From positions 1 to 34,291 of the forward strand of contig CALWMV010000011.1 of assembly GCA_944382125.1 (NCBI GenBank): a stretch of 34,291 nucleotides of DNA, in the 5' to 3' direction. A program made the position numbers and the translations under genes. The stretch comes from an uncultured Lachnospiraceae bacterium (GTDB taxonomy: Bacteria > Bacillota > Clostridia > Lachnospirales > Lachnospiraceae). Under the pieces are notes generated by a model. It searched no databases, was not told where the DNA came from, and saw only the letters and a list, made by a program, of their open reading frames with translations. Shown piece after piece: positions 23,545-31,956 of this stretch (the first letter of the stretch is position 1; each line of letters begins with the position of its first letter).

Positions 23545-23921
23545 TCCTCACTCCGGGTCTCTTCACTGCTCTTAAGCAGCTCGTCTATCTTTCTGGACAT
23601 CTCTATGGCATATTCTATGCTTCTGTCCGGTACGAACTGAAGCTCCGGGGTCTTCCTGAGATTGACGGTATGCGCCAGTTCTCTCCTTATGTAGCCCTCG
23701 GCATGCTTAAGTCCCTCAATGGTACGGTCAAGGCTCTGCTCGTCCTCTGACATGGTGGATATATGCACCTTGCAGAACTGCAGATCAGGAGTGACCTCCA
23801 CCTTCGTTATGGAAAACAGAGGGTCTATCCTGGGATCCTTGACACCGTCTCTTATGATCACGGAGAGGGCACGCATGACCTCTCCGTTTATCCTGTTGTT
23901 CTTTATGCTTCCTTTTTTCAT
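23541..23921 (-). CDS. rbfA: Ribosome-binding factor A
   Basis: A 126-residue KH-like 30S maturation factor. The family pattern is seen in NRINGEVMRALSVIIRDGVKDPRI, then ITKVEVTPDLQFCKVHIS and RRELAHTVNLRKTPELQFVPDRSIEYA. It helps process the 5' end of 16S rRNA and supports growth in the cold. It lies 7 bases after infB, with AGAGG before the ATG, and overlaps nrnA by 4 bases. Confidence 0.96.
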   Translation of the reverse strand: MKKGSIKNNRINGEVMRALSVIIRDGVKDPRIDPLFSITKVEVTPDLQFCKVHISTMSEDEQSLDRTIEGLKHAEGYIRRELAHTVNLRKTPELQFVPDRSIEYAIEMSRKIDELLKSSEETRSEE

Positions 23922-23928
23922 ATTCCTC

Positions 23929-26727
23929 TTACTCAGATCTCTGGGGAGTCCTGGGGACCTCTACCATCTTATAGATCTCTATATTATCGTCCACCTCAAG
24001 ATCTCCGAAGCCGTCAAATACCATACCGCACTCGAATCCGGTCTTGACCTCCTTGACCTCATCCTTGAATCTCTTAAGGGAAGCGATGTCTCCGTCAAAT
24101 ATCTGCTTGTCTCCTCTGAAGATCCTGGCCTTGGAGCCTCTCTCAACCACACCGTCGGTTACATAGCATCCAGCTATGGTGCCTACGCCCGAAGCCTTGA
24201 AGAGCTGACGCACGATGGCACGTCCTGTATTGCGCTCCTCGTAAACGGGAGCCAGCATGCCTGTAAGAGCTGCTTCCAGATCCTCGATGGCCTGGTAGAT
24301 GACCTTATAAAGTCTGATATCCACATGCTCTCTCTCTGCCGTGGACTTTGCCACCGCATCGGGCTTGACATTGAAGCCTATGATGATGGCATTGCCTGCT
24401 GAAGCAAGGCTGACATCAGATTCATTGATATTTCCTACGCCTGCATGGATGACCTTGACAGCGACCTCTTCATTGGAAAGCTTTCCAAGGGACTGCTTTA
24501 CGGCCTCAACAGATCCCTGCACATCAGCCTTGATGATGATGGGCAGTTCCTTGATATTGCCTGCCTTGATCTCGTCAAAGAGATCATCCAGGTTCATCTT
24601 CTGCTTGGTCTCCTCAAGCATGCGGTTCTTCTGCTCAACGATGAAGGTCTCGGCAATGTTCCTTGCTTCCTTCTCATCATCGCAGGCCATGAATACCTCA
24701 CCTGCATTGGGCACATCATTAAGTCCGAGTATCTCAACGGGAGTTGAAGGGCCTGCCTTCTTTATCCTTACACCCTTGTCATCGATCATGGCACGTACTT
24801 TACCATGGCAGGCACCTGCCGCTATATTGTCTCCTATCCTTAAGGTACCCTTCTGTACAAGCACGGTCGCCACGGGGCCTCTGCCCTTATCAAGCTCTGC
24901 CTCTATGACTATACCCCTTGCCTTACGGTTGGGATTGGCCTTGAGTTCCAGCACGTCAGCCTCGAGAAGTATCATCTCAAGGAGATCCTGTATGCCCTCG
25001 CCGGTCTTTGCGGATACGGGCACCATGGTGGTGGAACCGCCCCACTCCTCGGCTATCAGGCCATACTCGGTAAGCTCCTGCTTTACCCTTGCTATATCGG
25101 CACCGGGCTTATCTATCTTGTTGATGGCAACTACTATCTCTACCTCTGCAGCCCTTGCATGGTTTATAGCTTCTATGGTCTGGGGCTTTACGCCGTCATC
25201 AGCTGCTACCACAAGCACTGCTATATCCGTAGCCTGGGCTCCGCGCAGACGCATGGCGGTAAATGCCTCATGTCCGGGAGTATCAAGGAAGGTTATCCTG
25301 CGGTCTCCCACCTTTACGACTGAAGCACCTATATGCTGAGTTATGCCTCCGGCCTCATGACTGGTGACATTGGTCTTCCTTATGGCATCGAGAAGGGAGG
25401 TCTTACCATGGTCTACATGTCCCATGACACAGACGACGGGGCTGCGGAGCTCCATCTTGCTCTCATCCTCCTCGTCCTCCTTGAGAAGCTCGGCGATGAC
25501 ATCCACCTTCTCCTCCTTCTCGCAGAGGATCTCATACTCCATGGCGATCTCCTCGGCCTCTTCATAGCTGAGATCAGTGTTGGGAGTCACCATCTTGCCC
25601 TGAAGGAAGAGCTTCTTTATGATCACTGAAGGCTGAAGCTTGAGCTTGTCTGCAAGATCCCTGATGGTAAGGGTCTCAGGTATGGTGATGACCTTGATAT
25701 CATCCTCAGGCTTCTCCTGCTTGGGTTCGGGCCTGATAAATGCACCCTTCTTCTGAACTACTGCCTCGTCCTTATACTTATCCCTCTTATCGTATCTGTC
25801 CTTCTGATGGGCATTCTTATTTCTGCTTCCGGCATTTTTATTGGGAGCGGTATCAAAGGCAGGAGCCATGCCCCTTCCGCTGTCTCTGCTTCCGGGCCTC
25901 TGGCCGCCTGTACGTCCTCCGCCCTGATGCTGATCTGCACCGGGTCTTCTGTCAGAACGCTGTCCATCTCTCTGAGGCCTGCCCTGTCCGTTCCTGTCAG
26001 TCCTCTGTCTCTGGCCCTGGGCACCGCCTGCTGCGGCTCTTGCCTTCTTGTCTGCAGCCTGCTTTGCCTTGTTTGCCGCCGTAGCCTTGGCTATGATGGC
26101 AGCCACGTTATAATCAGCATAGGACTTTACTATCCTGATCTGAGGAGTCGCTGAAGGCACCTTGCCCACATCACTGAGGGTAGGTCTCTTCTCAGGCTTC
26201 TTCTCTTCAGAAGCTGCCTCCTTGGGCTTTACTTCAGCAGAAGTCTCTGCAGCCGAAGCTGCAGCTTCCTTTGATACCTCGGGAGCTGTCTCCTTCTTTG
26301 TCTCAGCCGGCTCTGCAGGTGCTGTCTTTACGGCTTCTTCTGCAGCGGGCTTTATCTCAGCCGCGGTCGCCTTTGCCTTTGTCTCTGCTGCCGCAGCCTC
26401 TGCAGGCTTTACTGCCGGCTTACTGTCCTCGCTGTGATCTGTTCCGAATACAGCGGGCTTGACGGGCTTGGTACCTGCAGGCAGGGGCCTGGGGCCCTTC
26501 CTGCGGAGCTGCTTTTCAGGCTGAGCCTGTCTTTCAGCACTTCCCTTTTCTCTTCTTGCAGCGGTCTCTGAGGCCACTCCTCTCAGTCCTCTCGGGAGTT
26601 CCTTGAGTCCCTGTGCATTCTGGGATCTGAAAACCACGCTGACCTTTTTCTTGCGGACAGGAGCCTGCTGCTCAGGTGCAGCTTCTCCATTTCCCTGTAT
26701 ATTCTTCTCGTTGTTTTCGTTACTCAT
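23929..26727 (-). CDS. infB: Translation initiation factor IF-2
   Basis: GTPase of 932 residues that places initiator tRNA on the 30S subunit and promotes subunit joining. The first 340 or so residues are low-complexity: Ala/Lys/Glu-rich to about 190, then Gly/Arg/Gln-rich to about 310. An IF2-N domain follows near 350-400 ([20 protein letters not shown]). The GTPase shows G1 GHVDHGKT (436-443), G2 [10 protein letters not shown]3 DTPGHEAF, G4 NKID and G5 SAK. C-terminal domains end in a short [10 protein letters not shown] tail. The ATG has GGAGG 8 bases upstream and overlaps ylxQ by 8 bases. The long disordered N-terminus is common in Clostridia. Confidence 0.97.
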   Translation of the reverse strand: MSNENNEKNIQGNGEAAPEQQAPVRKKKVSVVFRSQNAQGLKELPRGLRGVASETAARREKGSAERQAQPEKQLRRKGPRPLPAGTKPVKPAVFGTDHSEDSKPAVKPAEAAAAETKAKATAAEIKPAAEEAVKTAPAEPAETKKETAPEVSKEAAASAAETSAEVKPKEAASEEKKPEKRPTLSDVGKVPSATPQIRIVKSYADYNVAAIIAKATAANKAKQAADKKARAAAGGAQGQRQRTDRNGQGRPQRDGQRSDRRPGADQHQGGGRTGGQRPGSRDSGRGMAPAFDTAPNKNAGSRNKNAHQKDRYDKRDKYKDEAVVQKKGAFIRPEPKQEKPEDDIKVITIPETLTIRDLADKLKLQPSVIIKKLFLQGKMVTPNTDLSYEEAEEIAMEYEILCEKEEKVDVIAELLKEDEEDESKMELRSPVVCVMGHVDHGKTSLLDAIRKTNVTSHEAGGITQHIGASVVKVGDRRITFLDTPGHEAFTAMRLRGAQATDIAVLVVAADDGVKPQTIEAINHARAAEVEIVVAINKIDKPGADIARVKQELTEYGLIAEEWGGSTTMVPVSAKTGEGIQDLLEMILLEADVLELKANPNRKARGIVIEAELDKGRGPVATVLVQKGTLRIGDNIAAGACHGKVRAMIDDKGVRIKKAGPSTPVEILGLNDVPNAGEVFMACDDEKEARNIAETFIVEQKNRMLEETKQKMNLDDLFDEIKAGNIKELPIIIKADVQGSVEAVKQSLGKLSNEEVAVKVIHAGVGNINESDVSLASAGNAIIIGFNVKPDAVAKSTAEREHVDIRLYKVIYQAIEDLEAALTGMLAPVYEERNTGRAIVRQLFKASGVGTIAGCYVTDGVVERGSKARIFRGDKQIFDGDIASLKRFKDEVKEVKTGFECGMVFDGFGDLEVDDNIEIYKMVEVPRTPQRSE

Positions 26728-27061
26728 TCACATTTCCTCCCTCGATCAGCTGTGATATCTTCCCGGCAAATCCTGCATCCTCCACCGATGCCGAAGACCT
26801 GAGCTCCTTGCCAGCCGTATGTCCTAAGGTCTCCTTGTCAAAATCACATATAAGCACAGGTACCTTCCTCAGTCTGCACATATCCATAAATCTCTTTCTG
26901 GTAACTTCAGATGCATCAGAGGCTATTAGGCAAAGCTTTGACCTTCCGCTCTTTACGGACTTCTCAGTCATAAATTCACCGGTCCTTAGCTTCCCCGCCC
27001 TCTGGGCAAGTCCGATCATCCCAAAAAGCTTCTTTTCTCTATCCTCTGCGGCCTTCGTCAT
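26720..27061 (-). CDS. ylxQ: L7Ae/L30e-family RNA-binding protein YlxQ
   Basis: A 113-residue small K-turn-type RNA-binding protein with [39 protein letters not shown], a clear L7Ae/L30e-fold signature. It is a conserved companion of nusA and infB, and its cellular role is not settled. Its ATG lies inside the TAATGA that ends nusA, so translation is probably coupled. The tiny ylxR gene usually found between nusA and ylxQ is absent. Confidence 0.93.
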   Translation of the reverse strand: MTKAAEDREKKLFGMIGLAQRAGKLRTGEFMTEKSVKSGRSKLCLIASDASEVTRKRFMDMCRLRKVPVLICDFDKETLGHTAGKELRSSASVEDAGFAGKISQLIEGGNVNE

Positions 27062-28332
27062 TATTCGTTATCCGTGTCCTCCGGAAATCCCTCTTCCTCT
27101 GTATCCTCTGCGGCCTCTTCCATCTCATCAGCAGCTTCCTCATCTGCATACTCTTCATCTGCAAATGCCTCCGCATCCTCATCATAGGCCTCGTCATAAT
27201 CCTCATCGTACTCCATCTCTCCGGAGCCTTCCATGATGATATTTCCGTTCTCGTCATATACAGGAGCGGATATGCCAAATTCATCAAAGAGTCCCAGTTC
27301 CTCAGCCTGAGTCTCTGACTTGATGTCGATCTTGAAGCCTGTAAGCTTTGCTGCAAGCCTTGCGTTCTGTCCTTCCTTACCTATGGCAAGGGAAAGCTGG
27401 TTATCGGGAACTATGACCTCTGCCTCTCTTGCATCTTCATCTGCAACTACGACTATTACCTTGGCAGGACTCAGGGCATTCTCTATAAGATATGCAGGGT
27501 TATCATCCCAGTTGATTATGTCTATCTTCTCTCCTCCGAGCTCATCAACGACGGAGTTGACCCTGGTTCCGTTAACGCCAACGCAGGCTCCGACAGGATC
27601 TACATTTTCATCATGGGAAAGGACTGCCATCTTGGTCCTTGATCCGGCCTCTCTTGCAATGGCCATGATCTCCACTATGCCGTCCCTTACCTCAGATGCC
27701 TCCTGCTCAAAGAGCTTCTTCACAAGATCAGGATGGGTACGGGATACGGATATCCTGGGCCCTCTGGGGTTGTTCTTGACCTCGAGCACGTATACCTTGA
27801 TCCTCTGGTTGGGCTTGAGCACCTCGGTCTTTATCTGCTCATTCTCAGCAAGAATGGCATCTGCCTTGCCAAGATTGACGGATACGTTCTTTCCAAGGAA
27901 TCTCTGTACCACTCCGGTCATGATGTCATGCTCATGCTCGAAGAAATCACGATAGAGGGAATTACGCTCCTCCTCCCTGATCTTCTGAACTATCACTCCC
28001 TTTGCGTTCTGAGTGGCTATACGTCCGAATTTCTGGGAATCTATGGGGATATCCACCTCATCTCCCAGCTTTGCATTTTTATCTATCATGCAGGCATCCG
28101 GAAGACTGATCTCCATAACCGGATCAGTTACCTCCTCGACCACGGTCTTCTTCTGGATGATGTTATATTCGTAAGTGTCCCTGTCTATATTTACTATGCA
28201 GTTATCAGCCTTGCCGAAGTGATTCCTGCATGCCGTAAGGAGTGAATCCTCTATGGCCTTAAGCAGTGCCTCCTTGGGGATATTCCTCTCCTTGCCCAAA
28301 AGCTCCAAAGCTTCCTTAAGTTCGTTGTTCAT
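27061..28332 (-). CDS. nusA: Transcription termination/antitermination factor NusA
   Basis: RNA polymerase-associated factor of 423 residues. The N-terminal polymerase-binding domain is followed by an S1 domain (about 130-200), KH1 with GACVGVNGTR (248-257) and KH2 with SLAIGKEGQNARLAAKL (314-330). From about residue 370 a very acidic Asp/Glu/Ala-rich tail of some 50 residues extends to the end. It stands where some other bacteria have extra acidic repeats. The ATG has GGGAGAGG 6 bases upstream. It comes 19 bases after rimP and abuts ylxQ. Confidence 0.97.
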   Translation of the reverse strand: MNNELKEALELLGKERNIPKEALLKAIEDSLLTACRNHFGKADNCIVNIDRDTYEYNIIQKKTVVEEVTDPVMEISLPDACMIDKNAKLGDEVDIPIDSQKFGRIATQNAKGVIVQKIREEERNSLYRDFFEHEHDIMTGVVQRFLGKNVSVNLGKADAILAENEQIKTEVLKPNQRIKVYVLEVKNNPRGPRISVSRTHPDLVKKLFEQEASEVRDGIVEIMAIAREAGSRTKMAVLSHDENVDPVGACVGVNGTRVNSVVDELGGEKIDIINWDDNPAYLIENALSPAKVIVVVADEDAREAEVIVPDNQLSLAIGKEGQNARLAAKLTGFKIDIKSETQAEELGLFDEFGISAPVYDENGNIIMEGSGEMEYDEDYDEAYDEDAEAFADEEYADEEAADEMEEAAEDTEEEGFPEDTDNE

Positions 28333-28351
28333 CTCTTACCTCTCCCTGATA

Positions 28352-28732
28352 TCAGTCGCTTGCTCCTTCATCCTTAAGAAAGCCCCTTGAGCAGACCTCA
28401 AGCATATATGCTTCCTTGATGAAGTCCTCTTTATCCAGCCATTTACTGAGACGTCTGGAGACCTGAGCACAGTCGTTTATGCTTATCTCCCTTGTGTTTT
28501 CCATGGCCTCATCTGAAGCCTGATCAGACTCAGCCTCCTTTGCAGGATCCGAAGCGGCCTCCGCAGCTTCATCTCCGGCAGTCTCAGAGCCTTCCTTATC
28601 CAGAAGATCTATATAGACCCTCAGATAAAAATTGCCGTCTTCCTTTACAAATTCGGTCTTTAAAAGCTCATAGCCCTCTTTTGCAAGGAAGGTGTCCAGA
28701 TAAGCGTTCACACGCCTGACATAATTATCCAT
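28352..28732 (-). CDS. rimP: Ribosome maturation factor RimP, C-terminally truncated with an acidic insert
   Basis: 30S maturation factor; family members are about 150-160 residues with an N-terminal alpha/beta domain and a C-terminal SH3-like domain. Here only 126 residues are encoded. The N-terminal domain is recognisable (YELLKTEFVKEDGNFYLRVYID, then ISINDCAQVSRRLSKWLD, EDFIKEAYMLEV). An acidic, Ala-rich insert of about 34 residues (49-82) interrupts it. The usual SSPGL motif reads CSRGF, and the protein stops 10 residues later, without the C-terminal domain. Only 19 bases remain before nusA, so no hidden 3' part exists. The ATG at 28732 has GAGG 6 bases upstream; a longer TTG frame to 28765 is less likely. 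Function may be reduced. Confidence 0.85.
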   Translation of the reverse strand: MDNYVRRVNAYLDTFLAKEGYELLKTEFVKEDGNFYLRVYIDLLDKEGSETAGDEAAEAASDPAKEAESDQASDEAMENTREISINDCAQVSRRLSKWLDKEDFIKEAYMLEVCSRGFLKDEGASD

Positions 28733-28771
28733 CCGTGACCTCGCAGATATACTGACTTTTTGCAAACATTT

Positions 28772-28797
28772 GGGAGTGGACCTCTCGGCCCACTCCC
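28772..28797 (-). promoter_or_regulatory. Stable hairpin with GNRA-type loop between topA and rimP
   Basis: Eleven-pair arms (one wobble) close a GAGA tetraloop on the minus strand. Only three Ts follow at a distance, so it is not a convincing full terminator. It may attenuate read-through from topA into the rimP-nusA block, for which I found no separate strong promoter. Confidence 0.5.
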
Positions 28798-28815
28798 TTA
28801 TCTTTGCTTATACTA

Positions 28816-30834
28816 TCATTGTTTTTCGCCATTTGCAAGTTTTTTTTCTATCGCCACGCCGTTTTTATCGCCCTTCGGCTTGGTAAAGCTTACGTACTCA
28901 CATTCCTGGTTCTCACAGGCATAGAAAAGCCTTCCCTTTTTGGATCTTCTGACCACTATATCAGATCCGCATCTGGGGCACTTAAGCCCTATCTTTTCAA
29001 CGAAGGGCTTGGTGTTCCTGCACTCCGGAAATCCCGGACAGGCAAGGAACTTGCCATGAGGACCGTACTTGATGACCATATTGCGGCCGCATTTGTCACA
29101 GATAACATCCGTGACCTCATCTGCGATCTTTACCCTTCCCAGATTTTTTTCCGCCTCATCCACCGCTGTCCTGAGATCAGGGTAGAAATTCCTTATCAGG
29201 GACTTCCAATCCGTCTTGCCCTCGGCCACGGAGTCAAGCATGTACTCCATATTGGCGGTGAACTGCTCATCAACTATCGAAGGGAAGGATCCCCTCATCA
29301 GCTCATTGACCGCAGTTCCAAGCTCGGTAACGAAGAGGTTCCTCTTTTCCTTGGTGATGTATCGCCTTGCCAATAGCGTTGCTATGGTAGGTGCATAGGT
29401 GGAGGGTCTTCCGATGCCGTCCTCCTCCATCTTCCTTACTATCGAGGCCTCAGTGTAATGAGCCGGAGGCTCCGTCTGATGCCTTACGGCCTCAAGCTTG
29501 TCAAACCTGAAACTCTTTCCTTCCTCCATAAAGGAAAGATCCTGACCATTCTCCTCTTCTTCTGAATTCTTATAAACTGATAAAAATCCATCGAATCTGA
29601 GCTTTGATCCTGAAGAAGTAAAGGTATGGGTGCCTGAGCTGAGCCTGACATTGGTGGTGTCATATCTGGCAGGAGTCATGCGGCTTGCGATGAATCGGTT
29701 CCATATCAGCTGATAAAGCCTGAACTCATCCCTCTGAAGCTGATCCTTGAGCTCCGTGGGCGTAAGGTCCAGATATGTGGGCCTTATGGCCTCGTGGGCA
29801 TCCTGGACGTTCTGGGTATTCTTTCCAACGGGTCTTGTAAAGGATACGTACTCCTTGCCGTATCTTGAGGCTATGAAGCCCTTTGCGGCCTCAAAGGCCT
29901 CATCCGATATCCTGACGGAGTCCGTCCTGAGGTAAGTGATAAGACCTATGCTTCCGTGCCCCTTGACTTCAACTCCCTCATAGAGCTTCTGGGCTATGCG
30001 CATGGTCTTCTGGGGAGGCATGTTAAGTACCCTTGAAGCCTCCTGCTGCATGGTCGAGGTCGTGAAGGGAAGGGGTGCGTTCCTGAGTCTTTCAGAATTC
30101 TTCACCTCATCCACGGTCACCTCTCCCGCCTTTACCTCTTCGACTATGCTTTCTGCAAGCTCCCTGTCCGTAAGCTCGGTCTTCTTCCCGTTCTCGCCAT
30201 AATACTGCACCTTTACGGACTTTGATTTATTCTTTATAGTGCCGTCGATAGTAAAATACTCTTTGGGGATAAAAGCAGCGATCTCCTCTTCCCTCTTGCA
30301 TATGATATTGAGGGTGGCGGACTGGACCCTTCCTGCCGAAAGGCCCTTCTTTATCTTCTTCCAGAGCACCGGGCTTATGGTATAGCCCACAAGTCTGTCC
30401 ATCACACGCCTTGCCTGCTGGGCGTCCACCAGGTTCTGGTCTATATCCCTCGGAGACTTGATGGCAGCTTTGACAGCATTTTTCGTGATCTCATTGAAGG
30501 TGATGCGATATACCTTCTTGTCCTGGGCCTTATCCAGTCCCAGAGCAGCCATCAGATGCCAGCTTATGGCCTCCCCCTCACGGTCCGGGTCGGTCGCAAG
30601 ATATATCTTGTCAGCCTTCTTGACTTCCTTTCTGAGGGAGCTTATAAGATCTCCCTTGCCCCTTATGGCTATGTACTTAGGCTCAAAGTCATTCTCGATG
30701 TCTATGCCCATGGTGGACTTGGGAAGATCCCGTACGTGTCCCATGGATGCAGTCACGGTATATGTATTGCCTAAAAATTTCTTTATCGTCCGCATCTTGG
30801 CAGGCGACTCAACTATAACCAGATTCTGTCCCAT
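28816..30834 (-). CDS. topA: DNA topoisomerase I
   Basis: Type IA topoisomerase of 672 residues that relaxes negative supercoils. The Toprim domain shows VIVESPAKMRTI and the acidic DPDREGEA; the active-site tyrosine is Tyr301 in GLITYLRTDS. The central domains are complete (PPAHYTEASIVRKMEEDGIGRPSTYAPTI). Two C-terminal zinc ribbons follow: CDKCGRNMVIKYGPHGKFLACPGFPEC and CPRCGSDIVVRRSKKGRLFYACENQEC. The ATG lies 3 bases after dprA, so the two genes are co-transcribed. The two-zinc-finger length is usual in Clostridia. Confidence 0.97.
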   Translation of the reverse strand: MGQNLVIVESPAKMRTIKKFLGNTYTVTASMGHVRDLPKSTMGIDIENDFEPKYIAIRGKGDLISSLRKEVKKADKIYLATDPDREGEAISWHLMAALGLDKAQDKKVYRITFNEITKNAVKAAIKSPRDIDQNLVDAQQARRVMDRLVGYTISPVLWKKIKKGLSAGRVQSATLNIICKREEEIAAFIPKEYFTIDGTIKNKSKSVKVQYYGENGKKTELTDRELAESIVEEVKAGEVTVDEVKNSERLRNAPLPFTTSTMQQEASRVLNMPPQKTMRIAQKLYEGVEVKGHGSIGLITYLRTDSVRISDEAFEAAKGFIASRYGKEYVSFTRPVGKNTQNVQDAHEAIRPTYLDLTPTELKDQLQRDEFRLYQLIWNRFIASRMTPARYDTTNVRLSSGTHTFTSSGSKLRFDGFLSVYKNSEEEENGQDLSFMEEGKSFRFDKLEAVRHQTEPPAHYTEASIVRKMEEDGIGRPSTYAPTIATLLARRYITKEKRNLFVTELGTAVNELMRGSFPSIVDEQFTANMEYMLDSVAEGKTDWKSLIRNFYPDLRTAVDEAEKNLGRVKIADEVTDVICDKCGRNMVIKYGPHGKFLACPGFPECRNTKPFVEKIGLKCPRCGSDIVVRRSKKGRLFYACENQECEYVSFTKPKGDKNGVAIEKKLANGEKQ

Positions 30835-30837
30835 CTG

Positions 30838-31956
30838 TCAGTAAACCTTTCTGTAATATGCTCCCTGGGATGATCGTGCCAGTCCCTTCGTCTCAAGTCC
30901 AAACAGAGCCTTCAGCAGCTCTCCCGCAGGCATATCCGCAAGCTCCATTATCTCATCTATGTGCTTTGCGTTAAAATCCAGACGACTATACACCATTTTC
31001 TCATTTCTTGCAAGATTGGACAGATTTTTTTGTTCCGGGCGAATCTTTTCGGCTTTGCTCCCCGCCATTTCACAGCCCGATCCAAGGGCCGAAAACAGGT
31101 CATCCATATCTGTCAGTATGTTTGCTCCATCCCGTATAAGCCCGTTGCAGCCTTCTCCCAGCTCATCCGTTATCCTGTGAGGCACGGCAAATACATCCCT
31201 GCCATAGGTCAGGGCATATTCCACCGTTATGGCAGTTCCGCTCTTCTTTCTGGCCTCGCAGACTATCACCATATCCGAAAGACCTGCGATGATCCTGTTC
31301 CTCGACACGAACCTCCAGGCTTCCGGAGGAGTATATGGCGGAAATTCCGATATGACCCCGCCTCTCCCTCCTGCCATAAGCTCATAGATGTCTCTGGAGG
31401 CTCCCGGATAGCAGACCTCCACTCCGCTTCCCAGCACCGAGAAGCTGTCATGGCCTCCTGCAAGGGCTGCCCGCTGGGCTGCCGAATCTATGCCCAGGGC
31501 CATGCCGCTTATGATCTGTACTCCCCCTGCAGAAAGCAGACCTGCTGTGTGCTCCGCCGCATAGACCCCATATCCGCTGCAGCGTCTTCCTCCTATGATC
31601 GCAGCCGAAGGGATCTCATCGGAAGGAAGCCTGCCCTTCACATAAAGCAGGCAGGGAGCGTCCGGAAGCCCTTCAAGTCTTTTTGGATAGTCCCCGTCAA
31701 GAAAGCTGATAAGTCTTATGCCCTTTCTCTCAAAGCCAGCGAGTTCTTCGATAAGTCTCCCTTCCCTCTCCTTCCTGCCATCAAAGTCAAAGCTCTTTTC
31801 CAGAGAATCAAAGCCATCAAGACTCACAAGCTCCTCTGCTTCCATAGCATAGGCCTCTGCAAATGAACCTGCTGCCTGATAAAGCTTCATAAGCCTGTTA
31901 TTTGTCATGCCGGGAAGACAGGAAAGAAGATACAGGCAGCGTTTTTCCTCATTCAT
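30838..31956 (-). CDS. dprA: DNA-processing protein DprA
   Basis: A 372-residue protein that loads RecA on incoming single-stranded DNA during natural transformation. An N-terminal helical (SAM-like) domain precedes the Rossmann-like core with ISGMALGIDSAAQRAAL and the signature SRNRIIAGLSD (about 218-228). A winged-helix C-terminus ends the protein. Some core positions differ from the usual consensus (IIGGRRCSGYG; VCYPGASR). The start overlaps the comM stop by 4 bases. DprA is widespread in species not known to be competent, so its presence alone does not show transformation. Confidence 0.94.
   Translation of the reverse strand: MNEEKRCLYLLSCLPGMTNNRLMKLYQAAGSFAEAYAMEAEELVSLDGFDSLEKSFDFDGRKEREGRLIEELAGFERKGIRLISFLDGDYPKRLEGLPDAPCLLYVKGRLPSDEIPSAAIIGGRRCSGYGVYAAEHTAGLLSAGGVQIISGMALGIDSAAQRAALAGGHDSFSVLGSGVEVCYPGASRDIYELMAGGRGGVISEFPPYTPPEAWRFVSRNRIIAGLSDMVIVCEARKKSGTAITVEYALTYGRDVFAVPHRITDELGEGCNGLIRDGANILTDMDDLFSALGSGCEMAGSKAEKIRPEQKNLSNLARNEKMVYSRLDFNAKHIDEIMELADMPAGELLKALFGLETKGLARSSQGAYYRKVY

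Noticed and set aside
24341-25339. A 332-residue Ser/Ala-rich open frame on the plus strand
   Set aside because: Antisense to the GTPase part of infB; composition is the mirror of infB codons.
26030-26460. Repetitive Ala/Lys/Glu-rich stretch as a separate repeat element
   Set aside because: It is the low-complexity N-terminal region of IF-2, common in the family.
27039-27356. A 105-residue minus-strand frame near the nusA-ylxQ junction, considered as a possible ylxR
   Set aside because: It overlaps the end of nusA in another frame, is Arg/Met-rich from the acidic tail codons and has no YlxR motif.
28772-28797. Hairpin after topA as a full rho-independent terminator
   Set aside because: No adjacent T run on the minus strand; kept only as a hairpin of uncertain role.
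30961-31866. A 301-residue open frame on the plus strand
   Set aside because: Antisense to dprA, with no recognisable domain and no initiation signal.
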